Positions 1 to 6,512 of a stretch of DNA of 8,311 nucleotides are shown piece by piece (position 1 is the stretch's first letter; every line of letters starts with the position of its first letter). The stretch comes from an uncultured Ruminococcus sp. (GTDB lineage: Bacteria; Bacillota; Clostridia; Oscillospirales; Ruminococcaceae). A program made the position numbers and the translations under genes. The notes beneath the pieces are model-generated. The model saw only the letters and a list, made by a program, of their open reading frames with translations. It had not been told where the DNA came from and did no database searches. The stretch covers positions 1 to 8,311 of the forward strand of contig CAMJES010000085.1 in the NCBI GenBank assembly GCA_946404705.1. The letters are read 5' to 3'.

Positions 1-46
1 ATATCATAGCCGGTGACTGGAGTTCAGACGTGTGCTCTTCCGATCT
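1..46. other. Illumina TruSeq adapter carry-over (non-genomic)
   Basis: Bases 13-46 match, with no mismatch that I can see, the 34-nt TruSeq multiplexing read-2 primer site (it begins GTGACTGGAGTTC and ends CTCTTCCGATCT). Bases 1-12 lie where the i7 index and the end of the flow-cell primer would be; I cannot identify the index. Genomic sequence therefore begins at base 47. This is a library artefact left in the assembly, not biology. It supplies a false stop codon and seven artificial or partly artificial residues to the minus-strand gene that runs into it, and a false start to a plus-strand shadow frame. Confidence 0.97.
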
Positions 47-965
47 TCCAGTTGTCGGTGAAGCTGCCGAGCATTACGGCGGCAGGAACGTTGCTTATGA
101 CCTGACTTGTCAATGCGGCGGCGAAGAATTCTCTTCCCGAAACGAGCTTTTCGGCAAATGCGTTCACGGACGGGATATTCTTTATATTCCCAACGAAAAT
201 AAAGAAGAAAATGAACGTCAGCAGCAGACCGTAATCAATGTCATAGAAAAGCTTTGGTTCGATTATCACCGCAACAACGCATACCGAAACGAAAACTACA
301 AGCACATCGAGTACGCCGAAAACCGCGAGCAGCGCAAGAACGAACAGAACGCCGTAAAGTGCTGAATATCGCGGATTTACAATGTCGATACGGTCATATT
401 CATCGACAACGAGCGGCTTATCGGGAACAAGTACGGAAAGCAGAAGCACAAGCGCAAGTCCTATTGCTGCAACGGGAAGGACGGCAGAGAAAAACTCCGC
501 AGGTGCGATGCCGTAATCCGTGAAGATGAGCAGGTTTTGGGGATTTCCGAACGGAGTTGCCATACTGCCGAGGTTGGCGGCAACGGTCTGGACGACTATC
601 GCATAAATAAGGTATGCCGGATACTCCTCGAAAAATGTCACCATTATCGGAACGAGTGCGATAAGCGCCGCATCATTCGTGACGAACATTGAAAGGAAGA
701 ATGTTATCGTTGAGAGTATCACAAGTGCCTTTTTTGTGCCGTATATGCGCGCCTTTTCAACGAGAAAATACATTGCCTTTGCAAGCACGTTATTCTGTTT
801 GAAGCCTGCCGTGATAAGCATAAGGCAGAAGAGTATGCCGATAACGTCCGTATCGACATACTGTATATAGTCTGTCACGGGAACGAGTGCGCAAGAAATG
901 AGCGCTGCGGCAAGCGCGACCAAAACTATAAAGTTACGTTTAAAAAAATCTTTGACTTCCGTCAT
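24..965 (-). CDS. ArsB/NhaD/SLC13-like ion permease, 3' end lost (adapter chimera)
   Basis: An inner-membrane permease of the ion transporter superfamily (ArsB, NhaD, CitMHS, SLC13). Almost the whole frame is hydrophobic with about nine predicted membrane segments. Family-like signatures are FVTNDAALIALVPI near residues 95-108, the re-entrant segment NLGSMATPFGNPQNLLIF at 131-148, and SQVISNVPAAVMLGSF near 287-302, the second-half counterpart of the TND motif. Only residues 1-306 and the first base of codon 307 are genomic (47-965). The terminal KIGRAHV and the TGA are read from adapter. Relatives are usually longer, roughly 360-430 residues, so the last helices are missing. The ATG at 965 has AAAGGAA at 976-982, ten bases upstream and overlapping the stop codon of the gene before it, which suggests an operon and possible translational coupling. 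The substrate cannot be told: arsenite, sodium/proton exchange or an organic or inorganic anion are all possible. Confidence 0.85.
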   Translation of the reverse strand: MTEVKDFFKRNFIVLVALAAALISCALVPVTDYIQYVDTDVIGILFCLMLITAGFKQNNVLAKAMYFLVEKARIYGTKKALVILSTITFFLSMFVTNDAALIALVPIMVTFFEEYPAYLIYAIVVQTVAANLGSMATPFGNPQNLLIFTDYGIAPAEFFSAVLPVAAIGLALVLLLSVLVPDKPLVVDEYDRIDIVNPRYSALYGVLFVLALLAVFGVLDVLVVFVSVCVVAVIIEPKLFYDIDYGLLLTFIFFFIFVGNIKNIPSVNAFAEKLVSGREFFAAALTSQVISNVPAAVMLGSFTDNWKIGRAHV

Positions 966-980
966 TTTTCTGATGTTCCT

Positions 981-1910
981 TTAGAAAATGAGATTGAATA
1001 CGGTTCCTGCAGCAAATCCAGTCAGGAGGACTATGCCGAGAATAACGAAGTTTTCTTTTATCTTCTTGTTTGTACGGAAAAGAACGGCAAGTCCTATGCC
1101 TGCCGAGGAGATAAGTCCTGCAACTGCCGAGCCGAACGAGAGTATGCCCTCACAGTAAAGCTCGGTGATAAGCACAGACGCGGCGCAGTTCGGGATAAGT
1201 CCGATGACTGCGGTGATAAGCGGCTGGAAGAAGCCTGTTTTTTCGACAACAGCGGAAATTGCTTCTTTTCCTGCTATTCCCATTATGAAACCGAGGATAA
1301 GGTTGACGATAACGATGAAAATGAGTATTTTAACGGTATGCTTCATTGCGGAGTACCATATTCCGTGACTTCCGCAGCCGCATTCCGAGCAGAAGTCCTC
1401 AAAATCGGGGTCTTCCTCGCGGAACGATTTTCTCAGGTGGTCGATGATATCGACAAGCATACCTATTATAATGGCAATTACTACCTTCGTAAGGATAAGC
1501 GGCAGGATATCCGCCATTCTGTCGGGGTGGGCGAGAAGCACGGGTATTGCCTCGTCCGAGGTCGAGATGAAAACGGCTATGAGCGTTCCCATTGTGATGA
1601 GCCTTCCGCTGTAAAAGTTTGCGGCGGCAACGGAAAATCCGCATTGCGGTATACAGCCGAGCAGCGCACCTGCGGCAGAGCCGATAAAACGTCCTCCGCC
1701 CGTGCGTTTGAGTATGCCTTCAAGGTGTTCTCCTGCCTTATGCTCTATGAACTCCATTAAAAGAAACGCAAGGAACAGAAAGGGTATCATCTTTGCAGCG
1801 TCGATAATTGCGTCAAGGATAATATCAATTGCGTCAAAGCCTTCGTGAGCTTCTGAGTGAAGCATAAAAAAGCTTTTATTTATGCAGAATGCGAGGTGTG
1901 ATAAATTCAT
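981..1910 (-). CDS. 10-TM putative heavy-metal/manganese exporter (ArsP_2 type)
   Basis: A 309-residue polytopic membrane protein resembling the ArsP_2 family of putative 10-TM exporters, which databases call arsenic efflux protein or putative manganese transporter. The two halves carry matching signatures, GCIPQCGFS at residues 85-93 and GLIPNCAASVLITELY at 237-252, as expected of an internally duplicated transporter; a conserved-looking TSDE lies at 117-120. Between the halves is a hydrophilic loop (about 158-192) with Cys174, Cys177, Cys179, His182 and His191, a plausible metal site. The N-terminus also has His18, His22 and acidic residues ahead of the first helix. The start is set by TAGGAGC at 1917-1923, seven bases before the ATG. 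It is first in an operon with the permease whose start lies 15 bases beyond its stop. No arsR-like regulator is present. The family assignment is fairly firm; the ion transported is inference. Confidence 0.85.
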   Translation of the reverse strand: MNLSHLAFCINKSFFMLHSEAHEGFDAIDIILDAIIDAAKMIPFLFLAFLLMEFIEHKAGEHLEGILKRTGGGRFIGSAAGALLGCIPQCGFSVAAANFYSGRLITMGTLIAVFISTSDEAIPVLLAHPDRMADILPLILTKVVIAIIIGMLVDIIDHLRKSFREEDPDFEDFCSECGCGSHGIWYSAMKHTVKILIFIVIVNLILGFIMGIAGKEAISAVVEKTGFFQPLITAVIGLIPNCAASVLITELYCEGILSFGSAVAGLISSAGIGLAVLFRTNKKIKENFVILGIVLLTGFAAGTVFNLIF

Positions 1911-1953
1911 TGATTTGCTCCTAAATGTTTAAAATCATAATTATGCAAGTTTA

Positions 1954-1982
1954 ATTATATCACAAATATCTATATTAAGCAA
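1954..1982 (-). promoter_or_regulatory. sigma-A promoter of the transporter operon
   Basis: Reading the minus strand, TTGCTT (1977-1982) is followed by a 17-base spacer and a perfect TATAAT (1954-1959). Transcription would begin near 1947, giving a leader of about 37 nt, too short for a large riboswitch. A 10-bp perfect palindrome, CATAATTATG at 1936-1945, lies just downstream of the expected start point and could be an operator; this is only suggestive in such AT-rich DNA. Confidence 0.7.
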
Positions 1983-2014
1983 GAAAAATTATAAAATTTC
2001 GGCGGAAAAAAGTA

Positions 2015-2043
2015 TTGCAGTTTTTGAAGATTTATGGCATAAT
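2015..2043 (+). promoter_or_regulatory. sigma-A promoter of guaA
   Basis: TTGCAG (2015-2020), a 17-base spacer and CATAAT (2038-2043) make a good vegetative promoter. The start point would be near 2050, leaving a leader of about 33 nt with the ribosome binding site GAGG at 2072-2075. The leader is too short for the purine riboswitch that controls some Firmicutes purine genes. A 12-bp AT palindrome (2055-2066) sits immediately downstream of the expected start. Confidence 0.7.
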
Positions 2044-2082
2044 AGAATAGACGTATAAAATTTTATGAAATGAGGTAGATCT

Positions 2083-3624
2083 ATGGCTCACGAGATGGTA
2101 ATAGTTCTCGATTTCGGCGGTCAGTATAATCAGCTTATTGCGCGCCGTGTAAGAGAATGCGGCGTTTACTGCGAGGTAAAGTCATACAAGACTCCGATCG
2201 AAGAGATCAAGGCTAAAAATCCGAAGGGAATTATCTTTACGGGCGGCCCGAACAGCGTTTATGATGAAAACTCTCCGCATATCGGAAAGGAAATATTCGA
2301 ACTTGGAATTCCCGTGCTTGGAATTTGCTACGGCTGTCAGCTTATGGCATATACGCTCGGCGGAAAGGTTTCCTCCTGCGTAACTTCCGAATACGGCAAG
2401 ACCGAAACATTCTATGACAAGAGCAGCGTTCTGTTCGGCGGCGTGAACGACCTGCCCGAAAAGGCTATATCGTGGATGAGCCACACGGACTTCGTTGCCG
2501 AGATACCCGAGGGCTTCCGCATCACGGCGCATACTGCCGACTGTCCTGCCGCTGCTTATGAAAACCCCGAAAAGAAGCTTTATGCGGTTCAGTTCCACCC
2601 CGAGGTAAATCACACCGAGTACGGCTGCAAAATGATAGACAGCTTTGTTAAGAATGTCTGCGGCTGCGTCGGCGACTGGACAATGGGCAACTATGCAAAA
2701 ACTGCTATCGAGGATATCAGAAACAAAGTCGGCAGCGGCAAGGTTCTGCTTGCGCTTTCGGGCGGCGTTGACTCGTCCGTTCTTGCGGCTCTGCTTTCAA
2801 AGGCTGTCGGAAATCAGCTGACCTGCATTTTTGTTGACCACGGCTTTATGCGTAAAAACGAGGGTGACGAGGTCGAGGCTGCTTTTGCCGACTGGGATAT
2901 AAACTTTGTAAGAGTAAACGCGAAGGAGCGCTTTATGTCGAAGCTTCGCGGAGTTTCCGACCCCGAAACAAAGCGCAAGACGATAGGCGAGGAGTTTATC
3001 CGCGTATTTGAGGCTGAGGCAAAGAAGATAGGCAAGGTCGATTTTCTTGCGCAGGGAACAATTTACCCCGATATCATCGAGAGCGGCACGGGTGACGCCG
3101 CCGTTATCAAGTCGCACCACAATGTTGGCGGACTTCCCGATTATGTTGATTTCAAGGAGATAATCGAACCCCTCAGACTTTTGTTCAAGGACGAGGTTCG
3201 TGCGCTCGGCCGTGAGCTTGGGCTTTCAAGCGTTCTTGTAAACCGTCAGCCGTTCCCCGGCCCCGGACTTGCTATCAGAATTATCGGCGAGATCACCGAT
3301 GAAAAGCTGGAGATACTTCAGGACGCCGACTGGATATTCCGTGAGGAGATCGCAAAGGCAGGGCTGGACACATCTATAAACCAGTATTTTGCCGTACTCA
3401 CCAACAACCGCTCGGTCGGAGTAATGGGCGATGGCAGGACCTACGATTACACCCTTGCGCTCCGTGCAGTCGAAACTACCGACTTTATGACAGCGGAATT
3501 CTCACGAATCCCATACGAGGTTCTTGCGGTATGCTCAAGCAGGATAGTCAACGAGGTAAAGTCTATCAACAGAGTTGTATACGATGTTACGACCAAGCCG
3601 CCGGCTACTATTGAGTGGGAATAA
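2083..3624 (+). CDS. guaA: GMP synthase (glutamine-hydrolysing)
   Basis: Complete 513-residue GuaA, the usual length. It converts XMP to GMP in the cytoplasm using ATP and ammonia released from glutamine, the last step of de novo guanine nucleotide synthesis. The N-terminal class I glutamine amidotransferase domain (about 1-192) has its catalytic triad in GICYGCQ (Cys82) and QFHPEVNHT (His172, Glu174). The ATP pyrophosphatase domain follows with the PP-loop SGGVDSS at 226-232. The C-terminal dimerisation/XMP-binding domain includes RQPFPGPGLAIR and ends in the typical TTKPPATIEWE. The ATG at 2083 has GAGG seven to eight bases upstream. It is a single-gene unit between its own promoter and an intrinsic terminator, divergent from the metal transporter operon. 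Nothing is missing or unusual. Confidence 0.98.
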   Translation: MAHEMVIVLDFGGQYNQLIARRVRECGVYCEVKSYKTPIEEIKAKNPKGIIFTGGPNSVYDENSPHIGKEIFELGIPVLGICYGCQLMAYTLGGKVSSCVTSEYGKTETFYDKSSVLFGGVNDLPEKAISWMSHTDFVAEIPEGFRITAHTADCPAAAYENPEKKLYAVQFHPEVNHTEYGCKMIDSFVKNVCGCVGDWTMGNYAKTAIEDIRNKVGSGKVLLALSGGVDSSVLAALLSKAVGNQLTCIFVDHGFMRKNEGDEVEAAFADWDINFVRVNAKERFMSKLRGVSDPETKRKTIGEEFIRVFEAEAKKIGKVDFLAQGTIYPDIIESGTGDAAVIKSHHNVGGLPDYVDFKEIIEPLRLLFKDEVRALGRELGLSSVLVNRQPFPGPGLAIRIIGEITDEKLEILQDADWIFREEIAKAGLDTSINQYFAVLTNNRSVGVMGDGRTYDYTLALRAVETTDFMTAEFSRIPYEVLAVCSSRIVNEVKSINRVVYDVTTKPPATIEWE

Positions 3625-3631
3625 ATTAAAC

Positions 3632-3673
3632 AATCCCGAAAGCCTTGCGAATGTATGGCTTTCGGGATTTTTA
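3632..3673 (+). terminator. intrinsic terminator of guaA
   Basis: A perfect 13-bp stem, AATCCCGAAAGCC (3632-3644) against GGCTTTCGGGATT (3657-3669), closes a 12-nt loop and runs into a T tract (3668-3672). It begins seven bases after the guaA stop codon. Confidence 0.93.
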
Positions 3674-3706
3674 TATCAGAATACTCAATAGAAGTGTAGA
3701 AAAAAT

Positions 3707-3736
3707 GCAACTTTTGTGTATTTGCACAAAAAATGC
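3707..3736. repeat. interrupted palindrome upstream of the chemoreceptor promoter
   Basis: TTTTGTG (3712-3718) and CACAAAA (3725-3731) are perfect inverted copies around a 6-bp centre. After two mismatched pairs the symmetry resumes with GCA (3707-3709) and TGC (3734-3736). The site lies about 42 bp upstream of the -35 box of the chemoreceptor gene, a usual place for an activator or repressor dimer. The half-site spacing is two bases shorter than a CRP site, and I do not recognise the regulator. Confidence 0.45.
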
Positions 3737-3777
3737 TCAAAAAGTTTTTACGCTTCGGAGAAAATGTTGTGATAATA

Positions 3778-3806
3778 TTGAAAAAAACAGATTAATCAAG
3801 TATAAT
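3778..3806 (+). promoter_or_regulatory. sigma-A promoter of the chemoreceptor gene
   Basis: TTGAAA (3778-3783), a 17-base spacer and a perfect TATAAT (3801-3806). The start point would be near 3813, giving an untranslated leader of about 84 nt. No flagellar sigma-28 (sigma-D) type promoter was seen in this gap. Confidence 0.75.
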
Positions 3807-3860
3807 TATTTATGAAATATTTTGGAGAAATGCCGTATATTTTGGTTGATTTTGTCGGCG

Positions 3861-3879
3861 TTTTCATAAGTTTTCATAA
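3861..3879 (+). repeat. tandem 9-bp repeat in the chemoreceptor leader
   Basis: TTTTCATAA occurs at 3861-3869 and again at 3871-3879, with a 10-bp period, and ends four bases before the ribosome binding site. It could be a protein binding site on DNA or RNA near the translation start, or chance in AT-rich sequence. Confidence 0.4.
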
Positions 3880-3882
3880 AAA

Positions 3883-3887
3883 AGAGG
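3883..3887 (+). promoter_or_regulatory. ribosome binding site fixing the chemoreceptor start
   Basis: AGAGG at 3883-3887 stands nine bases before the ATG at 3897, but directly abuts a TTG at 3888 in the same frame, which is too close to be used. This sets the start at 3897. Confidence 0.75.
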
Positions 3888-3896
3888 TTGATCTGT

Positions 3897-5885
3897 ATGA
3901 AAATAAAGTCTATAAAAAAGCATATTATCATCGTGACTATCATGAGCGTTATGGTTCCCTTGATTATTTTAGGAGTGTTCTGCTGTACATCAAACCGTTA
4001 CTCGACCACTCATCAGGTAGAGAAAAATATGGCGCAGTCCGCTTTGCTTGCGGCTGAACGTGTTCAATGGGAGTTGAAAAGCTTCCTTGTTCTTGCCGAG
4101 GAAACGGGCTGTGACGCTGATCTTGCAGACCCGAATGTTTCGGCTGAAAAAAAGCGTGAACTGCTTGATGCTGTGTCGGCAAAGTATGATATGACCCGAA
4201 GCAACATTATCGGTGCTGACGGAAAAAGTATTTTTGACGGAACTGACTTTTCCGATAAACCTTGCTTTCAGGAGGCTTTGAAAGGAAATTCATCGATATC
4301 CGAACCTCCTGCATCTGCCAGCAACGGCAAGCTTACCGTTATTATTGCCGCTCCGCTATGGAAAGACGGAGTAAGCGGCGGAACTTCCATAGGCTGTGTT
4401 TATTTCGTTCCCGACGAGGAATTTCTGAATGATATTGTAAAAGAAATAGATATCAGCGACAACAGTATGGCATATATCCTTGACAATGAAGGCTCGATAA
4501 TTGCCCACGAGAACACCGAATATGTTTTAAATAGGCAGAATGTAATTCTTCTTGCAGAGGAAGACGATAAATATGCAGACTATGCCGCTGTTCACCGGAG
4601 GGCGCTCGATGGCGAGCAGGGTGTTGAAGCTGTAAAGATCTATGGCAAGACCAACTATATCGGCTATGCGCCGATCGAAGGTTCAAACGGCTGGTCCTTT
4701 GCAATTTCGGCTCCCGAATCAGATTTTATGGGAGTTGCAAACGTATGCGTTCTGATAGCAGTCGTTTTGTGTATTGTTGCCGCAGTTATTACTGTTATCA
4801 ATTCAGGAAGAATGGGCAAGAAGATAGGCGATCCCGTTGCCCTCTGTACAGAAAGACTGAAGCTCCTCTCAGAGGGCGATCTTTCAAGTCCTGTTCCTCA
4901 GATAAATACCGCTGATGAAACCCGTGTTCTTGCCGATGCTACGGAGCGGCTCGTCGGAGATATGAACAGCATTATCAGCGATATCGGCAGGATGCTCGAC
5001 TCTATGGCAAACGGAAACTTCAACGTAAGCTCGTCCTGCGGTGACGGCGTTTACAAGGGCGATTTCCGTGTACTTATCGAATCTGTCAATGAGATAAACC
5101 ACAAGCTCAGCCATACACTTTCACAGATCAACTCATCTGCGGATATGGTTTCAAGCGGTTCGGAGCAGGTTTCGGGCGGCGCTCAGGGTCTTGCACAGGG
5201 CGCAACGGAGCAGGCTTCCTCTATCGAACAGCTTACATCTACTGTTGAAAATATTGCCGCCAAAGTTGAAGATACCACGGCACATTGCATTGACGGACAG
5301 CGTCTTACAGATGAAGCGGCTGAACACATTGTTGAGGCTTCGCAGTGCATGGATAAGCTCACAGCCGCTATGCAGGATATCAATGAAGCTTCCAACGAGA
5401 TAAGCAGAATAATAAAGGCTATTGAGGACATTGCGTTCCAGACTAATATCCTTGCTCTCAATGCCGCTGTTGAAGCTGCAAGAGCGGGCGAGGCAGGCAA
5501 GGGTTTTGCCGTTGTTGCAGACGAAGTTAGAAATCTTGCTTCAAAATCCTCCGAAGCTGCTCAGGAAACTACGGCACTTATCGAACGTGCTGTCAGCGCG
5601 ATCGAAAACGGCAAGGGCATCACCGAGCAGACCGCAGCGGCTGTTTCGGATGTTGCAAAACGCTCCGAGGAGGTTCGCAGCATTGTTGCGCAGATCGCCG
5701 AGGCAAGCACAGTCCAGTCGGATATGATAGCGCAGGTCACACAGGGTATGGAGCAGATATCGGGCGTTGTTCAGACGAACTCTGCAACAGCAGAGGAAAG
5801 CGCAGCCGCTTCCGAGGAGCTTTCAAGTCAGGCACTCACCCTCAAAAAGCTTGTCGGCGAATTTACGCTCAACTCCGAAGATTGA
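3897..5885 (+). CDS. methyl-accepting chemotaxis protein, dCache sensor
   Basis: A 662-residue transmembrane chemoreceptor that would signal through CheW/CheA to the flagellar motor. The order is: short basic N-terminus, TM1 (about 9-30), an extracellular double-Cache-like sensor (about 35-278, with the PAS-like strand turn YILDNEGSIIAHE near 193-205), TM2 (about 281-302), HAMP (about 303-356), and a second HAMP-like segment with GNFNV and GVYKGDF (about 367-405). The coiled-coil signalling domain follows, with the near-invariant hairpin tip around 507-548 (IAFQTNILALNAAVEAARAG and FAVVADEVRNLA). Candidate methylation stretches are ATEQASSIEQ (436-445) and TAEESAAASEEL (631-642). There is no C-terminal NWETF-type pentapeptide. 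The ligand is unknown, and I cannot pick out the amino-acid-binding signature of dCache_1AA. It stands alone with its own promoter and terminator, with no che genes nearby. Confidence 0.95.
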   Translation: MKIKSIKKHIIIVTIMSVMVPLIILGVFCCTSNRYSTTHQVEKNMAQSALLAAERVQWELKSFLVLAEETGCDADLADPNVSAEKKRELLDAVSAKYDMTRSNIIGADGKSIFDGTDFSDKPCFQEALKGNSSISEPPASASNGKLTVIIAAPLWKDGVSGGTSIGCVYFVPDEEFLNDIVKEIDISDNSMAYILDNEGSIIAHENTEYVLNRQNVILLAEEDDKYADYAAVHRRALDGEQGVEAVKIYGKTNYIGYAPIEGSNGWSFAISAPESDFMGVANVCVLIAVVLCIVAAVITVINSGRMGKKIGDPVALCTERLKLLSEGDLSSPVPQINTADETRVLADATERLVGDMNSIISDIGRMLDSMANGNFNVSSSCGDGVYKGDFRVLIESVNEINHKLSHTLSQINSSADMVSSGSEQVSGGAQGLAQGATEQASSIEQLTSTVENIAAKVEDTTAHCIDGQRLTDEAAEHIVEASQCMDKLTAAMQDINEASNEISRIIKAIEDIAFQTNILALNAAVEAARAGEAGKGFAVVADEVRNLASKSSEAAQETTALIERAVSAIENGKGITEQTAAAVSDVAKRSEEVRSIVAQIAEASTVQSDMIAQVTQGMEQISGVVQTNSATAEESAAASEELSSQALTLKKLVGEFTLNSED

Positions 5886-5897
5886 TCGAAAATAATT

Positions 5898-5933
5898 ACG
5901 GCGCAGGATTTAAAAAAGTCCTGCGCCGTTTTT
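5898..5933 (+). terminator. intrinsic terminator of the chemoreceptor gene
   Basis: A 14-bp stem (5898-5911 with 5916-5929, one T-G pair) whose outer 11 pairs, ACGGCGCAGGA with TCCTGCGCCGT, are GC-rich, closes an AAAA loop and is followed by five Ts (5929-5933). On the minus strand the same hairpin is followed by AATTATTTT, so it may also serve as a weaker terminator for the convergent operon. Confidence 0.93.
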
Positions 5934-5964
5934 AGTTTATATCAAGGTATAATTTTTCAAGAAA

Positions 5965-6486
5965 TTACAATGTCAATTCATATAATAAAAAGTCTGTCCG
6001 GCCAACGTTGTCAGCATACCAGCGCTGCTGACCTCTATGGTTAAATCCTAATGATTCATAAAGACGATGTGCAGGAGTATTGCAAGACAATGCGTCTAAC
6101 CGTACAGCCTTTTTATTAATGTTTCGGCTTAGTTCAATAATTAACTGCATGGTTTCTTTTGCAATTCCTTGCTTTTGAAGCTTGGGGTCAACACACAGAA
6201 TATGTACCACAGATACTTCATCATCCGCAAGCGGAATCGCCCAGTCTGTATCGTGGTAATCATCTCCTTGAAACGGAGTAACAGCGGCGGCGGAAATAAT
6301 GTCCCCATCCTTTTCGCAATAATACATTACTCCTGTCTGAATATAATTGCGTATCATTTCATCGGTGGGGTGCTGACCGTATACCCATTTGGCGTAAATG
6401 TTTATGTTTTCCGTGTTCATGATAACATCACGGTAAAACTGAGTTACTCTGTCAAAATCACTTTCGGTTGCTTTTATCAGTCTCAT
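5965..6486 (-). CDS. GNAT-family N-acetyltransferase
   Basis: A 173-residue single-domain GNAT protein, predicted cytoplasmic, which would move an acetyl group from acetyl-CoA to an amine. Motif A, with the CoA pyrophosphate loop, is VVHILCVDPKLQKQGIAKE at about 93-111 (Q-x-x-G-x-A at 105-109); motif B follows as LDALSCNTPAHRLYESLGF (130-148). Length and layout are typical. The start is the ATG at 6486, preceded by AAAGGAG (6492-6498) with five bases between. An in-frame TTG at 6516 would add ten hydrophilic residues and overlap the gene before it, and is less likely. It is the last gene of a minus-strand operon, 26 bases after the P-loop NTPase. The substrate (small molecule, antibiotic or protein N-terminus) cannot be read from the sequence. 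Confidence 0.9.
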   Translation of the reverse strand: MRLIKATESDFDRVTQFYRDVIMNTENINIYAKWVYGQHPTDEMIRNYIQTGVMYYCEKDGDIISAAAVTPFQGDDYHDTDWAIPLADDEVSVVHILCVDPKLQKQGIAKETMQLIIELSRNINKKAVRLDALSCNTPAHRLYESLGFNHRGQQRWYADNVGRTDFLLYELTL

Positions 6487-6491
6487 TTTTT

Positions 6492-6498
6492 CTCCTTT
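6492..6498 (-). promoter_or_regulatory. ribosome binding site fixing the acetyltransferase start
   Basis: AAAGGAG read on the minus strand, five bases before the ATG at 6486. It lies inside the longer frame that would begin at TTG 6516, which argues for the shorter protein. Confidence 0.8.
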
Positions 6499-6512
6499 AT
6501 CTTTGGATCTGC

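Noticed and set aside
30..365. Plus-strand frame of 111 codons opening with MCSSDL
   Set aside because: Its start lies in the adapter and it is antisense to a well-supported permease; the translation has no recognisable features.
1911..1953. Manganese (yybP-ykoY) riboswitch upstream of the putative manganese exporter
   Set aside because: The predicted leader is about 37 nt, with no room for the aptamer and no matching core.
2044..2082. Purine riboswitch upstream of guaA
   Set aside because: The leader is only about 33 nt, and the conserved loops of the purine aptamer are absent.
3674..3896. Cyclic-di-GMP riboswitch or sigma-28 promoter before the chemoreceptor
   Set aside because: Neither the GEMM core elements nor a TAAA-N15-GCCGATAA-type promoter is present; a clear sigma-A promoter is.
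3888..3896. TTG start of the chemoreceptor adding three residues
   Set aside because: It directly abuts the ribosome binding site; ATG 3897 has proper spacing.
3812..4057. 81-codon plus-strand frame overlapping the start of the chemoreceptor
   Set aside because: It is an out-of-frame shadow of the receptor, begins at the predicted transcription start and has no ribosome binding site.
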